A stretch of 64,000 nucleotides of DNA. Source: Streptomyces roseolus (lineage in GTDB: Bacteria > Actinomycetota > Actinomycetes > Streptomycetales > Streptomycetaceae). Made by a program: the position numbers and the translations under genes. Where the stretch lies: positions 270,959-334,958 of the forward strand of contig NZ_BMTV01000004.1 of NCBI RefSeq assembly GCF_014649855.1. The letters run 5' to 3'. Each line of letters opens with the position of its first letter. Position 1 is the first letter of the stretch. A model generated the notes under the pieces. The model was not told where the DNA came from, did not search any database, and saw only the letters and a list, made by a program, of their open reading frames with translations. Below are positions 26,133 through 33,038 of this stretch, one piece after another.

Positions 26133-26297
26133 GATCTCCGGTCACGGTTCGACGCTCGTCCAGACGCTCGTCCAGATATGACAACCGGGCCACCTTACCG
26201 GCGGGATGGGCGGAACCTCGATCGGAACGGTGCGGTCGGCGCTCTGACCTCGGGCCGTGCGGCGCGTCTCACATCCGCCGTGCGGCCCGGCCTCGGT

Positions 26298-26669
26298 TCA
26301 GCGCGCGAACCTCGGGAGCCGCGCGGCGATCTCGGGAACGTCGAGGGCGCCCTGGCAGACGTCGAAGACGAACGCCTCGGCCTCGTCCACGTCGAAGTCC
26401 GCGTCGAGCGGGTGCCCGTTCAGGTGCAGGAAGACCCAGGCCGCGTACCAGGCGATGCGCTTGTTGCCGTCCACGAGGCCGTGGTTGCGGGCCAGTGACT
26501 CCATGAGGGCGGCCGCCTTCTGCCACACGTCGGGGTAGGCGTCCTGGCCGAACACGCTGGACCGGGGGCGCGCCAGGGCGGAATCGAGCAGTCCGTAGTC
26601 CCGCACCTCGTCCGCCCCCAGCCTGGCCGCGAGGTTCAGCAGCTCGGGGAGGGTGAGGTAGTACGTCAC
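26298..26669 (-). CDS. doc: Doc-type toxin (Fic/DOC family)
   Basis: A 123-residue toxin. Doc proteins phosphorylate and inactivate elongation factor Tu. The family motif is HGLVDGNK (63-70), matching H-x-F-x-D/E-G-N-K except that Leu replaces Phe. Upstream helices match Doc (LTLPELLNLAARLG, DYGLLDSALARP). The start codon is GTG 26669, overlapping the antitoxin TGA (GTGA), so synthesis is coupled to the antitoxin. It is the second gene of a two-gene operon. No inhibitory motif is present within the toxin, as expected for this class. Confidence 0.92.
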   Translation of the reverse strand: MTYYLTLPELLNLAARLGADEVRDYGLLDSALARPRSSVFGQDAYPDVWQKAAALMESLARNHGLVDGNKRIAWYAAWVFLHLNGHPLDADFDVDEAEAFVFDVCQGALDVPEIAARLPRFAR

Positions 26670-26869
26670 GCGAGCCTCCGGTTCAGCTCCCCACTGACCT
26701 TCAGCACGTGCTCGGCCGCCTCGTCGAAGAGGCGCGCGTGCTCGTTCACGGCCCGGATCACGGCGTCGTGGGCGAAGGACTGCATGCTGCGCCCCTCGGC
26801 CTCGGCCCGCTCGCGCAGCGCGTCCAGCTCTTCCTCGGTGAACCTGACATTCAGACCGGCCATGCTCAT
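26666..26869 (-). CDS. Antitoxin of the Doc pair (ribbon-helix-helix type)
   Basis: A 67-residue antitoxin: MAGLNVRFTEEELDAL..., a short N-terminal beta strand followed by two helices, as in ribbon-helix-helix repressors, then a C-terminal helix (HARLFDEAAEHVLKVSGEL) that would cap the toxin. It begins at ATG 26869 or, two codons later, ATG 26863. It overlaps the Doc start. A perfect 20-bp palindrome sits 5 bp before ATG 26869, so the antitoxin, alone or with Doc, is expected to repress its own operon. Confidence 0.85.
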   Translation of the reverse strand: MSMAGLNVRFTEEELDALRERAEAEGRSMQSFAHDAVIRAVNEHARLFDEAAEHVLKVSGELNRRLA

Positions 26870-26874
26870 ACGGT

Positions 26875-26894
26875 ACCGCGTGGTACCACGCGGT
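26875..26894. promoter_or_regulatory. 20-bp perfect palindrome, operator of the toxin-antitoxin operon
   Basis: ACCGCGTGGTACCACGCGGT is fully self-complementary. It occupies nearly the whole 26-bp gap between the MFS stop (26896) and the antitoxin ATG (26869). A second GGTACC overlaps its left end, at 26872-26877. Confidence 0.8.
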
Positions 26895-26895
26895 G

Positions 26896-28359
26896 TCACC
26901 GGCTTTCCGGTGACGCCCCCCGCAGCCGCGTCGCCACCCACGCCCCCACCAGCGCGGCCCCCGCCATCGGCAGGAAGACGACGGCGAAGGCGGCGGGGTG
27001 CGAGGCCCCGGCGGCGGACGAGGAGACGGCGTGCCCGACCGCCCCGCCGCCGAGGGCGGCGAAGGCCGCGCCGCCGCCGGCGAGCAGCAGCACGTTCGAC
27101 AGGCCGTCGGAGATCTGGAGCGCGGCGGAGTTCGCGCCCGCCTCCTCCGGCGGCGACAGCTTCATCAGCAGCACGCTCGTCGAGGCGATCACCAGGCCCA
27201 TGCCGAGGCAGCCGAAGCCCCAGGCGATCGCGACGAGCCACACCGGCACGCCCGGCAGCAGCACGGCCGGCACGGTGGCGATCGCGAGAGCGACGAGCAG
27301 CATCCCGAGCACGACGAGGCGTTCCCGGTACGGCTCCGTCCACGGCCGCGACTGGATCCAGGAGCCGAGCGCCCAGGTCAGGCCGCCGAGGGCCAGCGAC
27401 AGCCCGGCGAGCGTGGGACTGACCCCGCGCTGCGTGACGAGCATCAGCGGCACGAAGGACTCCGCCGCGATGAACGACCCGGCGGCCACACCCCGCAGCA
27501 GCACCACGGCCGGCAGCCCGCGCGCCGCCCGCACCGTGCCGCGCGGCAGCAGCCCCCGCACGGCGGGCACCAGCAGCGCCGTGCCCGCGGCGGCGGGCAG
27601 CAGCGACAGCCAGCGCAGCTCCTGCCCCGCGTACTGGAGCAGCCCGGCGCCCGCCGATATTGCAAGCGCCAGCAGGACCCGGCGCCGGTCCCAGGGCGCG
27701 CGCGGCGCCGACGGGTCGGCGGGCCCGGAGGCGATCCGCCGGATCGCCGGCAGCGCGAGCGCCAGCGGCAGCACCACGAGGACGGGGATCCCGACGAAGA
27801 CCCACCGCCACCCCAGGCGCTCGGTGATCGTCCCGGAGACCAGCGGCCCGACCACCGACGGCACGACCCAGCTCGCGGCGAAGGCCGCCATGATCGCGGG
27901 CCGCAGGTGCTCCTCGTACGCCCGGCTGACGATCACGTACAACGCGACGATCACCAGCCCGCCGCCCAGCCCCTGCACGGCCCGCCCGAGGATGAACACC
28001 CACATCGCGGTCGCCGTCCCCGACAGCAGCAGCCCCACCGCGAAGGCGCCGATCCCCGCCGTCACCGGCACCAGCGGCCCGTTCCGGTCGGACCACTGCC
28101 CCGCGACGACCATCCCGAACAAGCTGGTCGTGAAGTACGCGGAGAACGCGAAGGCGTACACGGACACCCCGTCCAGCTCCCGCGCGGCGACCGGCATCGC
28201 CGTCCCGACGGCCGTCGCCTCGAACGCGATGAGCAGCACGACGGACACGATGCCGACGCTGAGCGCCCGATGGGCGGCGTCCAGAACGGAGCCCCGGGGG
28301 GCGTCGGGCGGCGTCGGGCCGACGGCTGTCTCGGCATCACGGGGTTCGAGGGCACTCAT
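26896..28359 (-). CDS. MFS transporter, drug:H+ antiporter-2 like (about 12-14 TM)
   Basis: A 487-residue major facilitator protein. After a hydrophilic N-terminus it has FEATAVGTAMPVAARELDG (motif of multidrug antiporters), GQWSDRNGPLVPVTAG (cytoplasmic loop A) and GRAVQGLGGGLVIVALYV (motif C region), all typical of the EmrB/QacA branch. A proton-driven export role is likely; the substrate is unknown. No regulator is adjacent. The stop lies just 2 bp from the toxin-antitoxin operator, and no terminator separates them. Confidence 0.9.
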   Translation of the reverse strand: MSALEPRDAETAVGPTPPDAPRGSVLDAAHRALSVGIVSVVLLIAFEATAVGTAMPVAARELDGVSVYAFAFSAYFTTSLFGMVVAGQWSDRNGPLVPVTAGIGAFAVGLLLSGTATAMWVFILGRAVQGLGGGLVIVALYVIVSRAYEEHLRPAIMAAFAASWVVPSVVGPLVSGTITERLGWRWVFVGIPVLVVLPLALALPAIRRIASGPADPSAPRAPWDRRRVLLALAISAGAGLLQYAGQELRWLSLLPAAAGTALLVPAVRGLLPRGTVRAARGLPAVVLLRGVAAGSFIAAESFVPLMLVTQRGVSPTLAGLSLALGGLTWALGSWIQSRPWTEPYRERLVVLGMLLVALAIATVPAVLLPGVPVWLVAIAWGFGCLGMGLVIASTSVLLMKLSPPEEAGANSAALQISDGLSNVLLLAGGGAAFAALGGGAVGHAVSSSAAGASHPAAFAVVFLPMAGAALVGAWVATRLRGASPESR

Positions 28360-28430
28360 GGGCCCAGGGTAAGGGCCGTCACCCCCACTGACCCCTGTCG
28401 CGCGTCGGATCCCCCGTTCCTCCTTTGGCC

Positions 28431-29108
28431 CTACGCCCCCTCTTCGGGCCTCGGCTTGAAAACGGGCTTCTCGTCCAGCCCGGCGTCGTCCTCGCATCCG
28501 AGCTTCCTCGCCATGGCGAGCGTGACCGAGTGGAGGATCGTGAGGTTGGCCTCGCGGACGGGGACGGTGTCGGGGAGTTCGGAGTCGTTGAAGACGAGCG
28601 TTCCCCGGATGCGGGCGGGACGCTTGTCGGATCCTTCGAACCGAGGACTGACACACCTGACGAAGAGGTACGCCTTCTTCGGGCCCGACTGCGCCTCCAC
28701 TCCCATGTCGTAGGGGTGAAGCCCTCGGGGGTGCACGTCTCCGAAGAGGTCGTCGTCCACGTACAGGCCGAAGCGGAGGTCGACCCTCTCCGCGCCGGTG
28801 GGGGGGTTCGCACGGCACACGGGTGGGTTCAGCGTCAGCCCCCGAGCCGTCTTGTAGTCCCTGACCAGCTCGTTCGCACCCCGCTCCAGACCGCCCCGGG
28901 GATCGTGCTCGAATCGCTTCGTCTCCAGCACCCTCTCCAGAGCGCGCGCCGCGTCCGGCGACAGCGTGTCATCACACTGCCGCTCGGCCGTGACCCGCTC
29001 GGGCTCCGGCTCTTCCGCGGCACCGCACGCGGCGGCGAGAAGACACACGGCCATCCCGGAACCGGCACGCTTCAGCGCCCTCCGCACGGCAGCCCCCGAC
29101 AGTCCCAC
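28431..29108 (-). CDS. Putative lipoprotein at the end of a type VII-like operon
   Basis: A 225-residue protein. The N-terminus has basic residues, a short hydrophobic stretch (GMAVCLLAAACG) and a probable lipobox ending at the Cys of AAAC. The mature part starts with acidic residues and contains three further Cys (QCDDT, VCRANP, RCVSP) that could form disulfides. No domain is recognised. The GTG start lies 4 bp after the stop of the 782-residue gene, so the two are co-translated. It may be an immunity or surface partner of that protein; this is inference from coupling only. Confidence 0.75.
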   Translation of the reverse strand: MGLSGAAVRRALKRAGSGMAVCLLAAACGAAEEPEPERVTAERQCDDTLSPDAARALERVLETKRFEHDPRGGLERGANELVRDYKTARGLTLNPPVCRANPPTGAERVDLRFGLYVDDDLFGDVHPRGLHPYDMGVEAQSGPKKAYLFVRCVSPRFEGSDKRPARIRGTLVFNDSELPDTVPVREANLTILHSVTLAMARKLGCEDDAGLDEKPVFKPRPEEGA

Positions 29109-29112
29109 GCGA

Positions 29113-31461
29113 TCACCCCGTCTCCGGTCCGGTACCGAACTCTCTGGTGTACCGACCGCCTGTCCCGTAACCGCCCTCGACGGCGTCGATGAGGGCGTTC
29201 CTCAGGTCACCGTCCACCTGGTCCCCGCGCAAGCCGATGAAGTGCCTCACCGGAGACTCCGCGCTGTGCAGGCCTGCGAGGTAGGCGGCGGCCTTGGCCT
29301 CGTCGACCGTGTCCTCCGTGGCGTCCTTGTGCTTCTCGACGGACTTCTCGGACCAGTCTCCGACCACCACCCCCGCGAGGGTCTCCATCGCACCGGATCC
29401 CGTGTCGACGGCGAGCGGGACGAGGATCGCGGCGGCTCCCGCGGCTGCGGCGGTGGCCGGCACGAAGGCGACGCCCGCCGCGATGGCGGCGGTCGCTCCG
29501 AACTGCACCCACGCGCCGCGCTCTTCCTGGGCCTTCTCGTAGTCCTCCTGGAGCTTCACCCCCTCCGCCTCGATCTGCGCCGCACGAGCCTCGACCAACA
29601 ACCCTTGAACCTTGGCCCCCGTTCTTACGGCGTCGACGGCGCCCGGCCCGTCGATCCGCCCGGTGGAACCGACCTGCGCCTCCAGCATGCTCGCCATGTA
29701 GAGACGGTTCGCTGTGGACATGGAGGCGTACGCATCGGGATGCTGCCCCAAGAGGCTGATGAACTTGGTGGCGTTCTCCCTGCCGAACTCCGGATGTCGG
29801 GCCGCGAGGTCTGCGCTTTCCTGAAGCGACTTGCCCCGGTGTTCCGGCGCGTGGGAAGACCTCGGATCATTCTCGGTCAGTGCCCAGCTGAGGTCGTCGA
29901 TGTATCCGGCGCCCATGTTGCCCAGGCTGTCCGTGAGGGCCGACTGGTGCTTCTTGACCAGTTCGGCGTCATCGCCGTACTTCTCCACGACATCTGTCAT
30001 GACCTGGGCCGTGGTCGCGTCCCTGTGGAGCCCCGCGCCGGGATCGTCCCAGGCGTGCCCGAGCGTTGCCGCCTCCAGGGCGTGCCCCAGCGCGTCCGGC
30101 ATGTACTCCTTGGCCTTCGCGGCGTCGTCCCCGGTGACGTGGTCCGAGAAGGACGTGTACTTCTCGCTGGCGAAGTAGTCGAGGTACTTCGTGACGTTCG
30201 TACCGTCCTTGCCCTTCCCCAGGTCCAGCGTCCCCCCGGCACTCCCGTCCCGCCCGTACGCCGTCGGCTCGGCCGAGAAGAACTGCTTCGCCGCCTCCGG
30301 GCTGTGCCCCAGTGCCTCCAGCATCGGGATCACCGGGTCGTAGCCGTGACCGTTGACCCCGGACGGGTTGCACGAGCCCTGGGACCGGGCGCCCGTCATC
30401 ATGCGGTCGGGCTTGAAGAGGTCGGGTTCCTTGGCGTGGAGCTGGGTGACGTGCTCGGCGATCGGGACGAGGAACTTCGGGTGGTAGTCGCCGTGGCGCA
30501 GGATGCCGCCGAGCAGCTGGTAGCCGTAGGGGCCGGTGCCGTCGGGGCGCGAGGGGAGCGGAACCCTCTCCGTGCCGAGCCTCCGCATCTCGGCGGACCA
30601 CTCCTTGGCCCAGCCGTCGTCGCCGCGCGTGGCGTTCGCGAGGTTGAGGCCCAGGTTCTTCTGGAGGGCCTGGACGTCCGCCAGGCGCTCCTCGTCCTTC
30701 CCGGTGTCGGTCGCGAGTTCGCCGAAGAACTCCAGCGCGCCCTTCGTCCCGAGCCTGTCGTAGAAGGTGCGGGAGAACTCCCCCGCCTTCCGGTTGTCGG
30801 CGAGCAGTTCGTTGAGCTGCTCCAGTTCCGCGTGCGTGAGGTCCCGGCCCTTGCGGGCCAGCGCGACGGCCCGATCGGCCTCCTCGGCGTCGAGGCCGGC
30901 GTACTTCGGCGCGCTGAAGTCGTGCGCGTCGCCGGTGATGTTGGCGCGCAGGGCGTTCGCGCAGGCCACATCGGCGTCGTCGCAGCGTTCGACGGCGGCC
31001 TCGATGCGTGCCGACATGGAGGCGACCCTGGCCCGTTCCTGGCGCACGGCGAGGTCGAAGTCCGGATCGTTGCGGGCGGTCGGGTCCTCGACCACCGGAT
31101 GGCGGACTTCCACCGTTCCGTCGGCCTTCACGACGAGTCCCTGCGCCGGGGCCTCGACCTCGACGATCTTCTTCAACTCGTCGCGAGCCTGCGCGAACGT
31201 CTCGTAGCCGTCCTTCAGTACCTTGTGGATGCCGTCCGCCGCCTTCGCCGCGTCCGCGAACTCCTTGGCGGTCTTGTCGATGAACGGCTTCGTCACCTCG
31301 GCGTTCAGGCCCCGCCAGTCCTCCGCCCTGGTCTGGTCGACCATCGTCCGGCGGGCGTCCTCGGCGAGCGCGTCCAGCTTGCGCTTCATCTCGGACCAGC
31401 GGTCCGCCGCGTCCTTCATCCGGCCGAGCGGCGCCCGGTAGACGCCGTCGAAGGTCAGCAC
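29113..31461 (-). CDS. Large type VII secretion-associated-like protein (DUF6571-like)
   Basis: A 782-residue protein. Residues 1-95 are helical and WXG/LXG-like in style (VLTFDGVYRAPLGRMKDAA, WSEMKRKLDAL). A middle region has the conserved-looking block YGYQLLGGILRHGDYHPKFL, and residues about 400-560 contain HALEAATLGHAW and MGAGYIDDLSWAL. Residues about 645-700 form one long hydrophobic Ala/Gly region that could span a membrane. I recall this architecture as the DUF6571 family of actinobacteria, but that needs checking. Translation starts at GTG 31461 with GGAG 6 nt upstream. It is flanked by a small helical partner and a lipoprotein in one operon. Confidence 0.72.
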   Translation of the reverse strand: MLTFDGVYRAPLGRMKDAADRWSEMKRKLDALAEDARRTMVDQTRAEDWRGLNAEVTKPFIDKTAKEFADAAKAADGIHKVLKDGYETFAQARDELKKIVEVEAPAQGLVVKADGTVEVRHPVVEDPTARNDPDFDLAVRQERARVASMSARIEAAVERCDDADVACANALRANITGDAHDFSAPKYAGLDAEEADRAVALARKGRDLTHAELEQLNELLADNRKAGEFSRTFYDRLGTKGALEFFGELATDTGKDEERLADVQALQKNLGLNLANATRGDDGWAKEWSAEMRRLGTERVPLPSRPDGTGPYGYQLLGGILRHGDYHPKFLVPIAEHVTQLHAKEPDLFKPDRMMTGARSQGSCNPSGVNGHGYDPVIPMLEALGHSPEAAKQFFSAEPTAYGRDGSAGGTLDLGKGKDGTNVTKYLDYFASEKYTSFSDHVTGDDAAKAKEYMPDALGHALEAATLGHAWDDPGAGLHRDATTAQVMTDVVEKYGDDAELVKKHQSALTDSLGNMGAGYIDDLSWALTENDPRSSHAPEHRGKSLQESADLAARHPEFGRENATKFISLLGQHPDAYASMSTANRLYMASMLEAQVGSTGRIDGPGAVDAVRTGAKVQGLLVEARAAQIEAEGVKLQEDYEKAQEERGAWVQFGATAAIAAGVAFVPATAAAAGAAAILVPLAVDTGSGAMETLAGVVVGDWSEKSVEKHKDATEDTVDEAKAAAYLAGLHSAESPVRHFIGLRGDQVDGDLRNALIDAVEGGYGTGGRYTREFGTGPETG

Positions 31462-31475
31462 GGTCGCTCCGCCCC

Positions 31476-31889
31476 CTACGTGAAGTAGTCGTTGATCTTG
31501 GACACGGACAGGGACGTACCGACCTCGACGTCGTCCTTCGCGTGCGAGGCCACGCTGTAGTCGAGGTGGTTGGAGATGTGCGCGACCGCGTGCAGCAGGG
31601 TGCGGAGCTGGAAGCCCCAGGTCTCCTGGACCGTCGACAGGGCCGCTCCCGTCCGGAACCCGTTGCCGGACAGCGCGGTCGCCGCCTCGTAGCTGTCCAT
31701 CCGCGCGTGGTTGCCGTCCTTCGCCAGCCGCCCGTGCAGCTCGTACGCGGCGTGGCCGATCGCGCCGAGATGGTCCTGCTTCACGGAGAGGTCGACGCCG
31801 GGGCTCCAGCGCCCCGGGTCGGCCGGCGCCCGGTTGAGCCGCATCGCGGCGGTGCCCTTCGCCGCGGCCCACTCGTCCTCGAACGACAC
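31476..31889 (-). CDS. Small helical partner protein (WXG100-like organisation)
   Basis: A 137-residue protein with no signal peptide, beginning MSFEDEWAAAKGTAAMRLN and containing a central helix with a Trp (STVQETWGFQLRTLLHAV). Size, helical content and its position 14 bp before a large LXG-like gene match the small chaperone/partner proteins of type VII secretion substrates. There is no strict WXG motif; WGF is the closest. Function is inferred from operon position. The promoter must lie in 31890-32146, where I see no other gene. Confidence 0.65.
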   Translation of the reverse strand: MSFEDEWAAAKGTAAMRLNRAPADPGRWSPGVDLSVKQDHLGAIGHAAYELHGRLAKDGNHARMDSYEAATALSGNGFRTGAALSTVQETWGFQLRTLLHAVAHISNHLDYSVASHAKDDVEVGTSLSVSKINDYFT

Positions 31890-32146
31890 GCCGTCCCCCC
31901 GTCCATCAGTGATGGCCCCGGAGTTTACGCACGCACACGAGGACGCACAGACGTACGCGTCGAAATCCGGCCGCGCGCGGAAACCCTGCCCTCCACACTC
32001 CAGCAGGGCTTTCCCCAGACGTGCCCAAACGTTTACTCCTGCTATCGGCCACCCACCACGGCCCCGAGTCCATCAGGTCCGCTCCTCGTTCTGTGAACGG
32101 CGTGTGGCGGCGGCATTGCAGTCCCGTGGCACAGTCCCGGTCCCCC

Positions 32147-32175
32147 TTGAGCGCCCTCCCCCGGGCTCCTAACGT
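32147..32175 (+). promoter_or_regulatory. Promoter of tRNA-Cys
   Basis: TTGAGC (32147-32152), a 17-bp spacer and TAACGT (32170-32175). The tRNA begins 24 nt after the -10. The rest of 31890-32146 shows no gene. Confidence 0.7.
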
Positions 32176-32198
32176 CGTCGTTGTCGCCACACCGACAC

Positions 32199-32270
32199 GA
32201 CCGTGTGCCCGAGTGGTTCAGGGGCTCGTCTGCAAAGCGAGTGACGTCGGTTCGAATCCGACCACGGTCT
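32199..32270 (+). tRNA. tRNA-Cys (GCA)
   Basis: A complete cloverleaf. The acceptor stem GACCGTG pairs fully with CACGGTC, the anticodon arm CTCGT/GCGAG holds loop CTGCAAA with anticodon GCA, and the T arm is GTCGG-TTCGAAT-CCGAC. The discriminator base is U73, the identity base of tRNA-Cys. CCA is not encoded. Confidence 0.97.
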
Positions 32271-32277
32271 CCGGAAG

Positions 32278-32315
32278 CAGAGCCCCACGCCCGTACGTAC
32301 GGGCGTGAGGCTCTG
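32278..32315 (+). terminator. Terminator of tRNA-Cys
   Basis: A stem of CAGAGCC plus CACGCCCGTAC pairing with GTACGGGCGTG plus GGCTCTG, with one C/A mismatch and almost no loop. It starts 8 nt after the tRNA. Confidence 0.8.
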
Positions 32316-32376
32316 TCCGTCTGTCCGTCTGTCCGCCTGTCCGCCTGTCCGTCTGTCGGTCTGTCCGTCTGTCCGA
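32313..32376. repeat. Octanucleotide tandem repeat, 8 copies
   Basis: Eight head-to-tail copies of CTGTCCGY/A over 64 bp. Four copies are exactly CTGTCCGT, two are CTGTCCGC, one is CTGTCGGT and the last is CTGTCCGA. It follows the tRNA-Cys terminator directly and precedes the small membrane-protein gene. It is not a CRISPR: there are no spacers. Confidence 0.9.
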
Positions 32377-32430
32377 CGTCAGGGGGAGACCGCTTCCCAG
32401 GTCCCGTGCCCGTGTGTCACAGTCCGCCGC

Positions 32431-32814
32431 ATGGATGATCGAGTCAGACGCAGGGTGGGCACCCTCGTGGGTGTCGGGCTGGCCGGGGGGCTGCTTCCCG
32501 GAGTCACGATGGGGGCGGAGACGGTCGACGTCCTGCTCTCCGTGATGATCACGACGATGGTCATGGTGGTGCTCACCCAGCTCGTGTTCATCGGGCCCTC
32601 GGGGCGGGTGCCGGTGCGGATGCTGCTCGTGTTCGGGGGGCTGGGGTTCCTTCAGGACGCGCTGATCTGGTGGTTGCTGTCCTGGCTGGCGCCGAAGATC
32701 TCGGCGATGCACGTCGAGGGGTGGGGGACGATCCTGCTGGCCGCGCTGCTCACCCGCACCGCCGTGGTCGCCGCCTCGCAGCTGACCTCCCGGACGGAGA
32801 TCGCGGCGGACTGA
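32431..32814 (+). CDS. Small membrane protein, holin superfamily IV-like
   Basis: A 127-residue protein with about four hydrophobic segments (VGLAGGLLPGVTMG; VMITTMVMVVLTQLVF; MLLVFGGLGFLQDALIWWLL; GWGTILLAALLTRTAVVAA). The order of helices and the loop ISAMHVEGWGTILLAALL recall the 4-TM holin superfamily IV membrane proteins, which are widespread in actinobacterial chromosomes and not necessarily phage-derived. No Shine-Dalgarno precedes ATG 32431, so translation may be leaderless. It stands alone after tRNA-Cys. Function unknown. Confidence 0.6.
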   Translation: MDDRVRRRVGTLVGVGLAGGLLPGVTMGAETVDVLLSVMITTMVMVVLTQLVFIGPSGRVPVRMLLVFGGLGFLQDALIWWLLSWLAPKISAMHVEGWGTILLAALLTRTAVVAASQLTSRTEIAAD

Positions 32815-32832
32815 CGGCCGCGCCGCCTGTCG

Positions 32833-33025
32833 GTGCGGAACGCGTCCACCGGCGAGGAGGCGCGGGCGGTGGACGGCGCCGAGACCGCGCTGCTCCTCGC
32901 CGTCGGGGAAGGACCGGGTCTGGACCTATGGACGGGAGAACCCGGGACCCTGGGCGGTGGCCGCCGCCGGGAACCGGGTCTTCCTCATCGGCCGGGGCGG
33001 GATCGTGGCGATGCCCACCGCCTGA
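32833..33025 (+). pseudogene. Relic of a PQQ-like beta-propeller protein C-terminus, frameshifted
   Basis: Two frames together read like the end of a PQQ-repeat beta-propeller. Frame one, from 32833, gives VRNASTGEEARAV...LLLAVG. After a +1 shift near 32905-32917 the next frame gives VWTYGRENPGPWAVAAAG, NRVFLIGRGGIVAMPTA and a stop at 33023-33025. Only about 60 codons remain, with no start or upstream propeller blades, so it is a remnant rather than a gene. It may descend from a kinase or enzyme with a PQQ domain. Confidence 0.6.
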
Positions 33026-33038
33026 CCCCGCGGGTGCC

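Noticed and set aside
32313..32376. CRISPR-like direct repeats after tRNA-Cys
   Set aside because: Units are 8 bp and contiguous with no spacers, and there are no cas genes in the window.
32199..32814. Integrated element at tRNA-Cys suggested by the holin-like gene
   Set aside because: No integrase, excisionase or second copy of the tRNA 3' end was found, and the holin-like family is common as a chromosomal membrane protein.
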